A stretch of DNA of 12,731 bases from DASXYU01 sp036502295 (GTDB lineage Bacteria; Actinomycetota; Actinomycetes; Mycobacteriales; Jatrophihabitantaceae), in assembly GCA_036502295.1 (NCBI GenBank), contig DASXYU010000043.1:1-12731 (forward strand). Direction: 5' to 3'. Of this stretch, positions 1 through 9,014 are shown one piece after another (the first letter of the stretch is position 1; every line of letters begins with the position of its first letter). The position numbers were made by a program, and so were the translations under genes. The notes under the pieces are model-generated. The model did no database searches and was not told the DNA's origin. It saw only the letters and a program-made list of their open reading frames with translations.

Positions 1-1930
<1,930 letters not shown>

Positions 1931-1935
1931 GATGC

Positions 1936-1949
1936 GTCCTTCCGAGGAC
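1936..1949 (-). promoter_or_regulatory. Small hairpin containing the rpoB ribosome binding site
   Basis: In the transcript, GTCCT (1945-1949) pairs perfectly with AGGAC (1936-1940) around a CGGA loop. The AAGGA Shine-Dalgarno (1937-1941) is almost wholly inside the 3' arm, and the TTG start follows 5 bases after the stem. If it forms, it would mask the ribosome binding site until opened. A five-pair stem is short and could be chance; the regulatory role is inference. Confidence 0.4.
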
Positions 1950-2122
1950 TTCGTACCGTGCTGCCTGTGCCGAGTTGCGGTGCCTGCAGACCTGGTCTGG
2001 CGGCTCCTGTCGCACGATCGGGCCGTCGGTTCGCGGGGCCGGCACGGGCCGGACAGTGCGAAGCGGGCCGCTGAAATCGTTCAGACGGGCAGCAAGGGGG
2101 TCGGAAGGCAGCGCAAAGTGAC

Positions 2123-2151
2123 AGTCTAACGACTGCGGACAGCGCAAGCAA
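2123..2151 (-). promoter_or_regulatory. Probable rpoB promoter (sigma-70 / HrdB-SigA type)
   Basis: On the minus strand the hexamer TTGCTT (2146-2151) and the hexamer TAGACT (2123-2128) are separated by exactly 17 bases. Both match the actinobacterial housekeeping consensus well (TTGnnn and TAnnnT). Transcription should begin near 2114-2119, giving an rpoB leader of roughly 185-190 bases. It directly follows the hairpin at 2155-2169, so rpoB can be transcribed independently of the mce operon. The start site has not been shown, and read-through from upstream may add to it. Confidence 0.65.
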
Positions 2152-2154
2152 GGC

Positions 2155-2169
2155 GCCCCCTTCGGGGGC
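2155..2169 (-). terminator. GC-rich hairpin, possible terminator of the mce operon
   Basis: GCCCCC, a GAA triloop and GGGGGC form a perfect six-pair stem in the minus-strand transcript, about 155 bases beyond the last mce-operon stop codon. The bases after it (GCCTTGCTTG) hold no true U-run, so it would be a weak or U-poor terminator of the sort common in actinobacteria. It ends 3 bases before the -35 hexamer of the rpoB promoter. It is a near-symmetric palindrome, so an operator or chance are alternatives. Confidence 0.4.
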
Positions 2170-2324
2170 CAATCGGCCCACTCCGCTGGTGGCGGCGTGC
2201 AGAAAGGTTCCCTCGCAGAACCGGGGGTGTCAAGCACATCCGGAGCGTCATTTGGATCACGAGTCGCGCACAAACCTCGTTTCTCGCTAGGCAGAATCGG
2301 GCGCGGGACGTGCTTGCGAGGCAC

Positions 2325-2909
2325 TCAGGGTGCGGTTCGGTATCCGGCCACCCGCCACCCTTCGGACGTCTTCTGCATCGTCACCTCGGCGCTGAGAACG
2401 GAGTAGGACGGCGAACCGCCGGTCGAGGAGCTGGTCACCGAGATCTGCCCGAAGACCAGTACCTGGATTTGCTTGTAGTCCGAGCTGACCTGTGCGATCC
2501 CCGCGTTGTCGACCTGGAACGTCTGAGCGGCGTGGGCATCGGTCGCCTGGGTCCGCAGACTCTGGAACGCTTGGCGGTAGGTCTGGGTGAAGCTGCCGGT
2601 GGTGCAGTCCAGCGCCTTCTTCTCCGCAGCATCCAGGGACTTGTAGTTGTAGGTGTTCATCGTCGCGATGCAGCTCTTCGCCGCCGCCAACGCCTGATCG
2701 CGGTCGCCCGCATGCGAGGGCGTCGAGCCCCACCAGCCGCCCCTGCTGAAGAGGACGACGAGTACCGCGAGAGCCACGATGGCGGCCGCCGCCGCCAGCG
2801 ACCAGGTGCGTCTGAGCCAGGACTTCCGCGCGCTCGATGCAGTCGCGTCGTCCTCGCCCGGAACATCTACTTCGTCGGCCACGGGCCCGTCATTCGCAAG
2901 GATGCTCAT
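2325..2909 (-). CDS. Mce-associated membrane protein (second Mas protein)
   Basis: This is a 194-residue protein of the Mce-associated (Mas) type, anchored in the membrane with a C-terminal extracytoplasmic domain. An acidic cytoplasmic tail of about 30 residues (ADEVDVPGEDD) is followed by basic residues and a membrane helix near 36-54. Then comes a domain with the family-like stretch TYNYKSLDAAEKKALD, in which a helix with spaced aromatic and acidic residues precedes a TGSF turn. The C-terminus ends in a beta-rich segment (SEGWRVAGY), as in NTF2-like folds. Two cysteines, C80 and C102, sit outside the membrane. ATG at 2909 follows the preceding stop by 3 bases, with GAAGGGG as the ribosome binding site inside the upstream gene. 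Mas proteins are known to stabilise Mce transporters in mycobacteria (OmamA is one example); that role here is inferred. It is the last gene of the operon. Confidence 0.8.
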   Translation of the reverse strand: MSILANDGPVADEVDVPGEDDATASSARKSWLRRTWSLAAAAAIVALAVLVVLFSRGGWWGSTPSHAGDRDQALAAAKSCIATMNTYNYKSLDAAEKKALDCTTGSFTQTYRQAFQSLRTQATDAHAAQTFQVDNAGIAQVSSDYKQIQVLVFGQISVTSSSTGGSPSYSVLSAEVTMQKTSEGWRVAGYRTAP

Positions 2910-2912
2910 CTC

Positions 2913-3428
2913 TCAGGCCCCTTCCGCCACTTGAATCCCACTGGCCAGCCACTTCGATCCGGACCTCACCATCGTCATCGCGACGCGTTCGACCTTGGTC
3001 GGCGTCGCCTTGCCGGAGTCATCGACCGTCGAGCCGGTCACGACGACCAGCACTTGCACGCTCGAGGCCGCCTGCTTTCCGGCCGGTGCCGGCACCAGCG
3101 CCGCAGCCTGTGTGTCGGCCGTGAGATCGATCTTGTTCTTCTTCAATGCCTGCAGCGTCACCGACTTCTCTCCCGTCAGGTCCTTCTTGAGATCGCCGGT
3201 CGTACCGGCCAGCGCCCGGGAGAAATCGGAGTCGAAGTGCGACCGGCTGTAGCTGAGCAGGTTCACAGCTTCGACGGTCGCGGCGCTCATCGCCGCGCGC
3301 TGGTCCGGGGAGAACGCCTGCCGTGCGGCGCGCGCCCGATCGGCATGGCCCGGCAAGACGACTGCGAAGAGGAGCACCGCAAGCGCCGCTACCAGGACGG
3401 TTGCTGCGATGTTCAGTCTGACGCTCAT
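2913..3428 (-). CDS. Mce-associated membrane protein (first Mas protein)
   Basis: This is a small 171-residue protein with an uncleaved-looking N-terminal membrane helix (residues 7-26) and a predicted extracytoplasmic domain. The segment VNLLSYSRSHFDSDFSRALA is the Mas-type helix (compare TYNYKSLDAAEKKALD in the next gene). It is followed by TGDLKKDL, then strand-rich sequence (VQVLVVVTGS, VERVAMTMVRSGSKWLASGI). ATG at 3428 is chosen over the longer open frame to 3497 because it has a strong AGGAGG site 8-9 bases upstream and overlaps the mceF stop as ATGA. The extra upstream residues are arginine-rich and lie over mceF. The protein has no cysteine. It probably assists assembly or stability of the Mce complex; this is inferred from position and fold pattern. 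Confidence 0.8.
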   Translation of the reverse strand: MSVRLNIAATVLVAALAVLLFAVVLPGHADRARAARQAFSPDQRAAMSAATVEAVNLLSYSRSHFDSDFSRALAGTTGDLKKDLTGEKSVTLQALKKNKIDLTADTQAAALVPAPAGKQAASSVQVLVVVTGSTVDDSGKATPTKVERVAMTMVRSGSKWLASGIQVAEGA

Positions 3429-4561
3429 TGCGGATCTCCTCCTGGGACGTTTTGCGAGCCGCGGACGCTCACGCCGCTGTTCGGCGAAGCCGTACACCGC
3501 GCCGAGGTGTTGGGCGGTGAGGACGATGTATCGGCCGGAGGACGACGCTGTGTTGTCTCATAGCCCTGTGTGCCCTGGGTGGGGCTTCCACAATCAGGCG
3601 GGTCGTTCACGTTGGGGACGAGACCGGTGGCCGCCACACCGTCCTTGCCGATAGAACTCTCCGCGCCGCCGGGCAGTAGCGGGTACAGAATCAGCACCTG
3701 CCGGATACCCGCCTGTCGCGTGACGAGAAGGTTGCCCAGGTCGGCGGCGTCCGCGAGCAACACTCCGAGGTCGGTGCGGTTCTGTTTGAGGACGGTCTGC
3801 AGGACGTCGAGGTCGCCGGGGGCGCTCGTCAGCAGGTGATGGATGTCCGGGTCGCTGGTCTTGAGCTGCTGTGCGAGTTTATTGAGGTTCGAGGAGAAGG
3901 AGTCGAGCGAACCGCGCTCGTCCAGCTGGGTCTGCAGGACACCGTCGGACGTGGTGAGCAGGTCCAGCGTGCTCGGCAGGTTCTGCTGCGCGTCGCCGAT
4001 CAGCGCACTGCCGTCGGAGATAAGGCTGCCGAACGAGGCCGCTTGGTCGCGGAACGCGGCGCTCAGCTCGGAGACGGTTGTGCGCAGCGCATTGAGGTCG
4101 ACCGAGGTGATGAGCGAGTCGACGTGGGTGAGGAACGTCTCCGCGGCGATCGGGATGGATGTACGGCTCGGCGGGATGACGTCGCCCGAAGCCAAGTACG
4201 GCGCGTTGTCGCTGTTCGGCAAGAGATTGACGTACTGCTCACCGATCACGGAGCGGTCAGCGACAGCGGCCTTCGCGTTGGCTGGGATCTTCGGGTTCGA
4301 GCAGTCGTCCAGATGCAGGTCGAGGCGTACGCCGCTCGGCGTGATGTGCATCGTCCCGACCTTGCCCACAGTGACACCGCGGTACGTGACTTCGGCTCCG
4401 GAGAAGATGCCACCGGAATCGGAGAAGTCGGCGTGCACCGTGCAGGCGTTCGCGAAGGCGCCGCGGAAGAAGCCGACGTACCGCGCGCCGACGTACGCGA
4501 TCCCGATCATCGTGATCGCCACGAAGAGGATCAACTGGATCTTCACCGAACGCATCAACAC
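3425..4561 (-). CDS. mceF: Mce family protein MceF
   Basis: This is a 378-residue substrate-binding or channel subunit of an Mce lipid transporter. An N-terminal membrane helix (about residues 8-24) precedes an MCE domain (about 39-114) containing YRGVTVGKVG and SVIGEQYVNLLP. A long helical region follows, and the tail is typical of MceF: NDPPDC, then GYETTQRRPPADTS, a second cysteine, and VSVRGSQNVP. Cysteines 40 and 87 lie in the MCE domain, and 324 and 356 in the tail, allowing two disulphides. Three start codons stand in a row, GTG TTG ATG (4561-4553). GTG is chosen because GGGTGA lies 7 bases upstream; the ATG would remove two residues. It follows mceE by 7 bases and overlaps the next gene by four (ATGA). 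The start is uncertain by two codons; the identity is sure. Confidence 0.93.
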   Translation of the reverse strand: MLMRSVKIQLILFVAITMIGIAYVGARYVGFFRGAFANACTVHADFSDSGGIFSGAEVTYRGVTVGKVGTMHITPSGVRLDLHLDDCSNPKIPANAKAAVADRSVIGEQYVNLLPNSDNAPYLASGDVIPPSRTSIPIAAETFLTHVDSLITSVDLNALRTTVSELSAAFRDQAASFGSLISDGSALIGDAQQNLPSTLDLLTTSDGVLQTQLDERGSLDSFSSNLNKLAQQLKTSDPDIHHLLTSAPGDLDVLQTVLKQNRTDLGVLLADAADLGNLLVTRQAGIRQVLILYPLLPGGAESSIGKDGVAATGLVPNVNDPPDCGSPTQGTQGYETTQRRPPADTSSSPPNTSARCTASPNSGVSVRGSQNVPGGDPQ

Positions 4562-4568
4562 GGCCGCA

Positions 4569-5666
4569 TCACCCGCTCGCCCCGATGAGAGTGCCCACCT
4601 GGTTCGTGATGTGGCAGAGCTGCTTGTTCACGCCGCACAGCTCGTTGCCGAGATTGAGGTCGACGTAGAGGTGCAGGTTGAGGTAATCACCCTTGATCGC
4701 CGTCGTGGTCTGGCCGATCGGGAACGGGTACGTCGCCGCAATCTTCAACGCGTTCGGCAGGCTCGCGCCCGCGGCGGTGAGCGCCGTGAGCGTCGGTTGC
4801 AGCGACGTGAGCGCAGAGACGAACTGATCACCGGACTCGTTCACGACGCGCGCGGCAACCGTTCCGAGCTTGGAGAGGCCATCGAGAGCGCCGACGAGCT
4901 GGTCGCGTTCGCCGGAGAGGACGTGCAGCGCGTCCGGAACGGTGTCGAGTGCGGTGGTGATCGTCGATGTCTGGCCCTTCAGTGTCTTCGCCAGCCGGTC
5001 CAAGCTGGTGAGCGCGTCGACGATCTTCTGTTTCTGCGAATCGATGGTGCCGGTGAATTTCGTCAGCTGCGTGAGAACGTCGCGAATCTGCGACTCATTG
5101 CCGCGCAGCGCGTTGTTCAGTTCGGTGGTGATCGTGCGGATCTGTTGGAAGCCGCCGCCGTTGACGAGCAGCGACAGTGCGCCGAAGACGTCCTCCACCT
5201 CGGGTGCGCTGCCCGATCGCGTGATGGGGATGGTCGAGCCGTCGCCGAGCTTCTGCGTCGACGGATTGCTCCCCGGCTGCTGCAGCGCGATGTACTTCTC
5301 GCCCAGCAGCGAGGTCATCTTCACCAGAGCCGTCGCGTTGGCCGGCAGGTCGACGTCGCCGTTCACCTCGACCGTGACCCGCGCCGCCCAGCCGTTCGTC
5401 CTCGGGTCTCCGGAGTTGTCGCCGGCGCGGCTGAGACGGATGTCGGTGACCTTGCCGACCTCGACGTCGTTCACCTTCACCGACGACTGCGGCACGAGGT
5501 CGAGGACGTCGGTGAAGTAGATGACGACCTTGTACGGGTGGCTGCCGAGCTTGGCACCTCCGGGCAGGCTCACGCTGTAAAGGCCATGGAAACCGCAGCC
5601 CGCGAGGGCGAGCGCAGCGGCGGCAACGAGCGCGACGATCCGAAGTCTGGCGAGTGCGCAGGTCAT
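4569..5666 (-). CDS. mceE: Mce family lipoprotein MceE
   Basis: This 365-residue protein is the lipoprotein subunit of the Mce complex, the position held by LprK-type proteins in mycobacteria. It has a basic start, a hydrophobic stretch and a lipobox LAGC with the lipidated cysteine at residue 24. It should therefore be cleaved by signal peptidase II and anchored to the outer face of the membrane. The MCE domain spans about residues 44-130 (VNDVEVGKVTDI and TSLLGEKYIALQQ). A long helical region with QKQKIVDALTSLDRLAKTL follows. Two further cysteines near the C-terminus (344 and 351, LCGVNKQLC) are close enough to pair. ATG at 5666 overlaps the mceD stop (ATGA) and has a strong GGAGG site 6 bases upstream. 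It is the only one of the six Mce proteins here with a lipobox. Confidence 0.95.
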   Translation of the reverse strand: MTCALARLRIVALVAAAALALAGCGFHGLYSVSLPGGAKLGSHPYKVVIYFTDVLDLVPQSSVKVNDVEVGKVTDIRLSRAGDNSGDPRTNGWAARVTVEVNGDVDLPANATALVKMTSLLGEKYIALQQPGSNPSTQKLGDGSTIPITRSGSAPEVEDVFGALSLLVNGGGFQQIRTITTELNNALRGNESQIRDVLTQLTKFTGTIDSQKQKIVDALTSLDRLAKTLKGQTSTITTALDTVPDALHVLSGERDQLVGALDGLSKLGTVAARVVNESGDQFVSALTSLQPTLTALTAAGASLPNALKIAATYPFPIGQTTTAIKGDYLNLHLYVDLNLGNELCGVNKQLCHITNQVGTLIGASG

Positions 5667-6964
5667 GAACCGCCTCCGACGAGGCCGCCGGTCGCCGAGC
5701 TGAGTCCGCCGAGAAGCTGGTCGAGCAACGACGTGAGGTCGCTGAGCGAGGTGCCCGGCGGAAGCTGCAGGGCGTCACTGGAAGGCAGGTTCTTGATCAC
5801 GCTGTTACACGCGCTGACGATCTGTCCGGTGAGCGGTCCGAGGAGGTTGCCGGCGGTCTTGCCCAACAGGCCGGCCGCATCCATCAGCTGACAGATCTGC
5901 CCGGGATCGGTCAGCGATCCTAGGTTGCTGCGCGTGGCGATGACGCCGAGGTCGCTCTGGTACGCGTGGATGATGTTCGCCAGTGCGACCGGTGCAATGG
6001 CGAGTGTCTCGTCCAGCGACGCCTTGTTCTTCACCAGGACGCCGGCGACGTTCTTCAGGCCCGTGATGTCGGTGTGCAGGTCGGTGGCATTGGTGTCGAC
6101 GAAGGTCGCGACCTGGTCGAGCGCGGTGCCGAGCTGGTGCAGGGCGCTGCCGAGATCTCCACGCTCGGCAGCAAGCTCGCCGGAGACCTGTGCGAGCTGC
6201 TCCTCGAAATGGCGCACCTGCGAGTCACTTGCCGAGAGAGCATCGGTGAAGACTTGCAGGTTCTTCAGCGTGCCGAAGAGATCATCGCGTCCGTTGGCAA
6301 GCGTGTTCGCCGCCTGCGAAAGGCTCTGCACGCTCTGTCCGAGTGCGGCGCCGTTGCCCTTGAGGTTCGAGGCGGCGACCTGCAGCAACGCGTTGAGCGA
6401 GCCGTTCTTGTTCGCGCCATTCGGACCCAGCGCGGTCGACAGCTTGTCGAGTGCGGAATAGACGTCGTCCAGCTCGGCGGGTGACGCGGTGCGGTTGAGT
6501 GGGATGGTGGCGTGGTCGGCAAGCTGCGCGCCGCTCGTGTAGGCGGGAGCCAACTGCACGTACCGGTCGCTGACGAGCGAGTTCGCGACGACGACGGCGA
6601 TCGCGCTCGCCGGAACGGGGTGCTTGCTCGCGTAATGCAACGTGACGTTGACGTGGTTGCCCTCGGGCCTGACCTTCGTCACCGACCCGACCTTCACGCC
6701 GAGGATCTCGACCGGTGTCCCCTTGTAGATACCGACAGCGGAGGAGAACTGCGCGGTTACCGTTCGGGTCGGTGCCCCGACGAAGATCCGCAACGAGACG
6801 AGCAGGGCGACGAGGGCGACGAGGGCGCCCGCGGTGACAAGCCGGAAGAGTCGTGATGCGAGGAAGGCCGGCACGGGCGAGCCGACCAACCGGCCGCGCG
6901 CGCGATCCCATGCCGTCACGACGAAGTCTCGCGGCACTGCGATGAGGGTGGCGACGGCGTTCAT
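5663..6964 (-). CDS. mceD: Mce family protein MceD
   Basis: At 433 residues this is the longest Mce protein of the set. A cytoplasmic N-terminus of about 40 residues precedes a membrane helix (41-62) and the MCE domain (66-140), with ILGVKVGSVTKV and SLVSDRYVQLAP. The glycine present in the second motif of the other five is replaced here by serine; from memory this is usual for MceD. The middle (about 160-330) is a long helical, coiled-coil-like part rich in Q, L and N. Cysteines 358 and 386 could pair. The tail is Leu/Gly/Ser-rich and ends GGLVGGGS. ATG at 6964 forms TGATG with the mceC stop. The protein should be one stave of the six-subunit periplasmic tube. Confidence 0.93.
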   Translation of the reverse strand: MNAVATLIAVPRDFVVTAWDRARGRLVGSPVPAFLASRLFRLVTAGALVALVALLVSLRIFVGAPTRTVTAQFSSAVGIYKGTPVEILGVKVGSVTKVRPEGNHVNVTLHYASKHPVPASAIAVVVANSLVSDRYVQLAPAYTSGAQLADHATIPLNRTASPAELDDVYSALDKLSTALGPNGANKNGSLNALLQVAASNLKGNGAALGQSVQSLSQAANTLANGRDDLFGTLKNLQVFTDALSASDSQVRHFEEQLAQVSGELAAERGDLGSALHQLGTALDQVATFVDTNATDLHTDITGLKNVAGVLVKNKASLDETLAIAPVALANIIHAYQSDLGVIATRSNLGSLTDPGQICQLMDAAGLLGKTAGNLLGPLTGQIVSACNSVIKNLPSSDALQLPPGTSLSDLTSLLDQLLGGLSSATGGLVGGGS

Positions 6965-7983
6965 CAGCTCGTCCCGATCCCGACGTAGCCGGCGAAGCCG
7001 AGCAGGCTCACGTTCTGGATGTAGCTGTCGAACCAGCGACCGTTACCGACGACGTTGTTGATGACCCGGTAGTACGGGCCGAGCAGCGAGAGTCCCTTAT
7101 CGAGGCTTGCTTCATTGCGCTGCAGCAGCGCAAGGACGCTCTTCAGTCCCGAGAGCAGCGGGGCGAGCCGCTGTTGGTTGTCCGAGACGAGACCCTGCAG
7201 TTCCACCGACAGCGCAGCGGTGTTGACGAGCAGCGAGTGGATGGCGTCGCGGCGCGAGTTGAGTTCGTCGAGCAGCGCGCCACCGTCATTCAGCAGCTTC
7301 TGCAGCTGCGCGTCACGCGACGCGAGGACGCCGGTCACCTTGTTCGCTCCGGAGAGCAACTGCCGCAACTGGGTGTCACGCGTGGCGATCGTCTGCGATA
7401 GGCGGGTGAGGCCGCGCACGGCGGTGCCCACGTCCTGCGGCGTGCCGGCGAAGTCCGTGCTGAGCGTGTCGAAAGCCTTCGCCAGCGCGTCCGTGTTGAT
7501 GTTGTCGATCGTGTCGGTGAGCTGGGTGATGACGGGATAGATGTCATACGGCGAGCTCGTCCTCGACTCCGGGATGGTCTGCGACGCGACGAGCTTCGAC
7601 TCGCCCACCGGATCGACGGCGAGGTATTTCGCTCCGAGCAGCGTCTTGATCTTGATCGCGGCGGTGCTCTGGTTACCCATGTAGGCGCCCTTGACGCTGA
7701 AGGCGACCTTCACCTTGTCGCCCTGCAGACCCACCGACTTGACCTTGCCGACGTTGACACCCGCGATGCGTACGTCATCGCCGGACCGCAGTCCTGCGGC
7801 TTCGGTGAAGTACGCGCTGTACGTCCTGCCCGAGCTGACCAGGTGCAACGCCGACGGGTTGAACGCCCCCCAGATGATGAGCACGGCGAGGACGAGAGCC
7901 ACCGCGCCGAGCACGAGCGGGTTGCGGTTGCTGAAAGGCGTCGAAGTGAGGCGGTCCCAGCGATCGCGCAGCATCGAGGTCAT
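6964..7983 (-). CDS. mceC: Mce family protein MceC
   Basis: This 339-residue Mce subunit has a short cytoplasmic start, a membrane helix (22-40) and an MCE domain (53-124) with IAGVNVGKVKSV and TLLGAKYLAVDP. A helical region of repeated QLxxLL-like segments follows, ending in NGRWFDSYIQN, the C-terminal block expected in this subunit. It has no proline-rich tail, unlike some mycobacterial MceC proteins. It contains no cysteine at all, unlike its five partners. ATG at 7983 is chosen over the upstream in-frame ATG at 7992 because a GAGGTG site lies 6 bases upstream and the ATGA overlap with mceB matches neighbouring junctions. Its stop shares one base with the mceD start (TGATG). Confidence 0.93.
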   Translation of the reverse strand: MTSMLRDRWDRLTSTPFSNRNPLVLGAVALVLAVLIIWGAFNPSALHLVSSGRTYSAYFTEAAGLRSGDDVRIAGVNVGKVKSVGLQGDKVKVAFSVKGAYMGNQSTAAIKIKTLLGAKYLAVDPVGESKLVASQTIPESRTSSPYDIYPVITQLTDTIDNINTDALAKAFDTLSTDFAGTPQDVGTAVRGLTRLSQTIATRDTQLRQLLSGANKVTGVLASRDAQLQKLLNDGGALLDELNSRRDAIHSLLVNTAALSVELQGLVSDNQQRLAPLLSGLKSVLALLQRNEASLDKGLSLLGPYYRVINNVVGNGRWFDSYIQNVSLLGFAGYVGIGTS

Positions 7984-9014
7984 GACTTGCACCTCGCTGC
8001 CGACGAGTCGGGAACCTGGTCGAGGTGCAGCGTCTGCGTGTCGCCGGGGAGCTTGATCGTGCCGCTCACGCTGCAGAGATAGAAGTTGAGGAACGACCCG
8101 TAGCTCGTCACCTTGATGAGGCCACCGAGGGTGGGGGCGAGGTTCTGGATGACGTATTGCAGATCGCTGCTGCCTGCGTTGAGGTTGCCGACGAGACCCG
8201 TGAGCGCGGTGATGTCATTGCGCAGCGGTTCGCGGGCTTTGCCCAGCAGCCCGGCCACCGACGTCGTGAGCGAGTTGATGCCGTCGATCGAGTTGCCGAT
8301 CGACTGGCGGTCCTGCGCGAGGCCGGAGATGAAGCGCTGCAACTGAACGATCAGATCGGAGAGCTCGGTGTCGCGGTCGCCAACGGCCGTAAGGACGGAA
8401 TTGAGGTTGTCGATCACATCGCCGATGAGCTGGTCATGGTCGGCGAGCGAGTTGGTGAGGTCGGCGACGGTGCTGAGCAGCAGCTCGAGGCTGCCACCTT
8501 CGCCCTGCAGGACATCGATGATCTCCCCGGAGAGTTGGTTGATCTGCCCGGCGTTGAGGCCCTGGAAGAGCGGCTGGAATCCGTCGAAGAGCGCCGTCAG
8601 GTCGATGGCGGGCTGGGTCTGGCTGACCGGGATGACCATGTCCGCGGCGAGCGTCCGGTTGCTGTTGCCGGCCCCCTGCTCGATGTCGAGGTAGCGTTGC
8701 CCGACGAGGTTCCGGTAGCGCAGCCTTGCGATCACCGAGGACGGCAGGGGGCGCTCCTTCACGACCGAGAAAGTGACCTCGGCGACGTTGCGGCGGACGA
8801 GCTTGATCCCCTTCACGGAACCGACACGGACGCCCGCGACCCGGACGTCATCGCCCACCTGCACACCCGAGGCATCCGTGAAGTCCGCCTTGTAGGTCGT
8901 CGTGCCGCCGTAGCTCGTGTTCGCGATCGTCACACCGAGGACGTAGGTCGCGAAGCCGGTGACCACAAGGAACACCACCAGCTTGATCAGCGGCGAGAGG
9001 ACCCCCCGCTTCAT
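7980..9014 (-). CDS. mceB: Mce family protein MceB
   Basis: This 344-residue Mce subunit begins MKRGVLSPLIKL, and its membrane helix covers about residues 11-31. The MCE domain (39-113) carries VAGVRVGSVKGI and NLVGQRYLDIEQ. The helical region (about 125-295) includes a DRDTELSDLIVQLQRF segment. The tail NFYLCSVSGTIKLPG and final RCKS contain cysteines 314 and 342, which could pair. ATG at 9014 overlaps the mceA stop by four bases (ATGA). A longer open frame reaches 9113, but those 33 extra residues are Arg/His/Gln-rich antiparallel-frame noise over mceA and precede an obvious signal-anchor start, so they are left out. Confidence 0.93.
   Translation of the reverse strand: MKRGVLSPLIKLVVFLVVTGFATYVLGVTIANTSYGGTTTYKADFTDASGVQVGDDVRVAGVRVGSVKGIKLVRRNVAEVTFSVVKERPLPSSVIARLRYRNLVGQRYLDIEQGAGNSNRTLAADMVIPVSQTQPAIDLTALFDGFQPLFQGLNAGQINQLSGEIIDVLQGEGGSLELLLSTVADLTNSLADHDQLIGDVIDNLNSVLTAVGDRDTELSDLIVQLQRFISGLAQDRQSIGNSIDGINSLTTSVAGLLGKAREPLRNDITALTGLVGNLNAGSSDLQYVIQNLAPTLGGLIKVTSYGSFLNFYLCSVSGTIKLPGDTQTLHLDQVPDSSAARCKS

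Larger units (their letters stand above)
1931..2324. other. Intergenic region between the mce operon and rpoB
   Basis: This is the only non-coding stretch over 300 bases. On the minus strand, from the second Mas stop toward rpoB, it holds in order: a perfect but probably unpaired TTGACA at 2228-2233; a six-base-pair GC hairpin at 2155-2169; a promoter at 2123-2151; a leader of about 185-190 bases with a possible CCGG/CCGG stem at 2039-2052; and a small hairpin containing the rpoB ribosome binding site at 1936-1949. Short open frames cross it in several frames, but none shows a family match or a convincing ribosome binding site. I see no tRNA or other RNA gene in it. Confidence 0.8.

Noticed and set aside
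2039..2052. CCGG...CCGG stem in the rpoB leader as a riboswitch or attenuator
   Set aside because: Four base pairs with a six-base loop is within chance in such GC-rich DNA, and no known riboswitch pattern was recognised.
2190..2212. GGGAAC as an ECF sigma factor -35 element
   Set aside because: No GTT -10 element follows at 16 to 18 bases.
2204..2233. Perfect TTGACA at 2228-2233 as a second rpoB promoter
   Set aside because: The only -10 candidate at a usual distance is AACCTT with an 18-base spacer, a poor match. It remains possible as a weak promoter but is not called.
3429..3497. N-terminal extension of the first Mas protein to 3497
   Set aside because: The internal ATG at 3428 has a strong AGGAGG site and the ATGA overlap; the extension is Arg-rich and overlaps the conserved MceF tail.
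2310..3563. 417-codon open frame on the plus strand
   Set aside because: It lies opposite both mas genes and the end of mceF, all of which have good starts, ribosome binding sites and membrane anchors; this product has none.
3843..5891. 682-codon open frame on the plus strand
   Set aside because: It runs antisense to mceF, mceE and part of mceD, is Arg/Glu/Val-rich with no recognisable domain, and is what high-GC codon use produces opposite a real gene.
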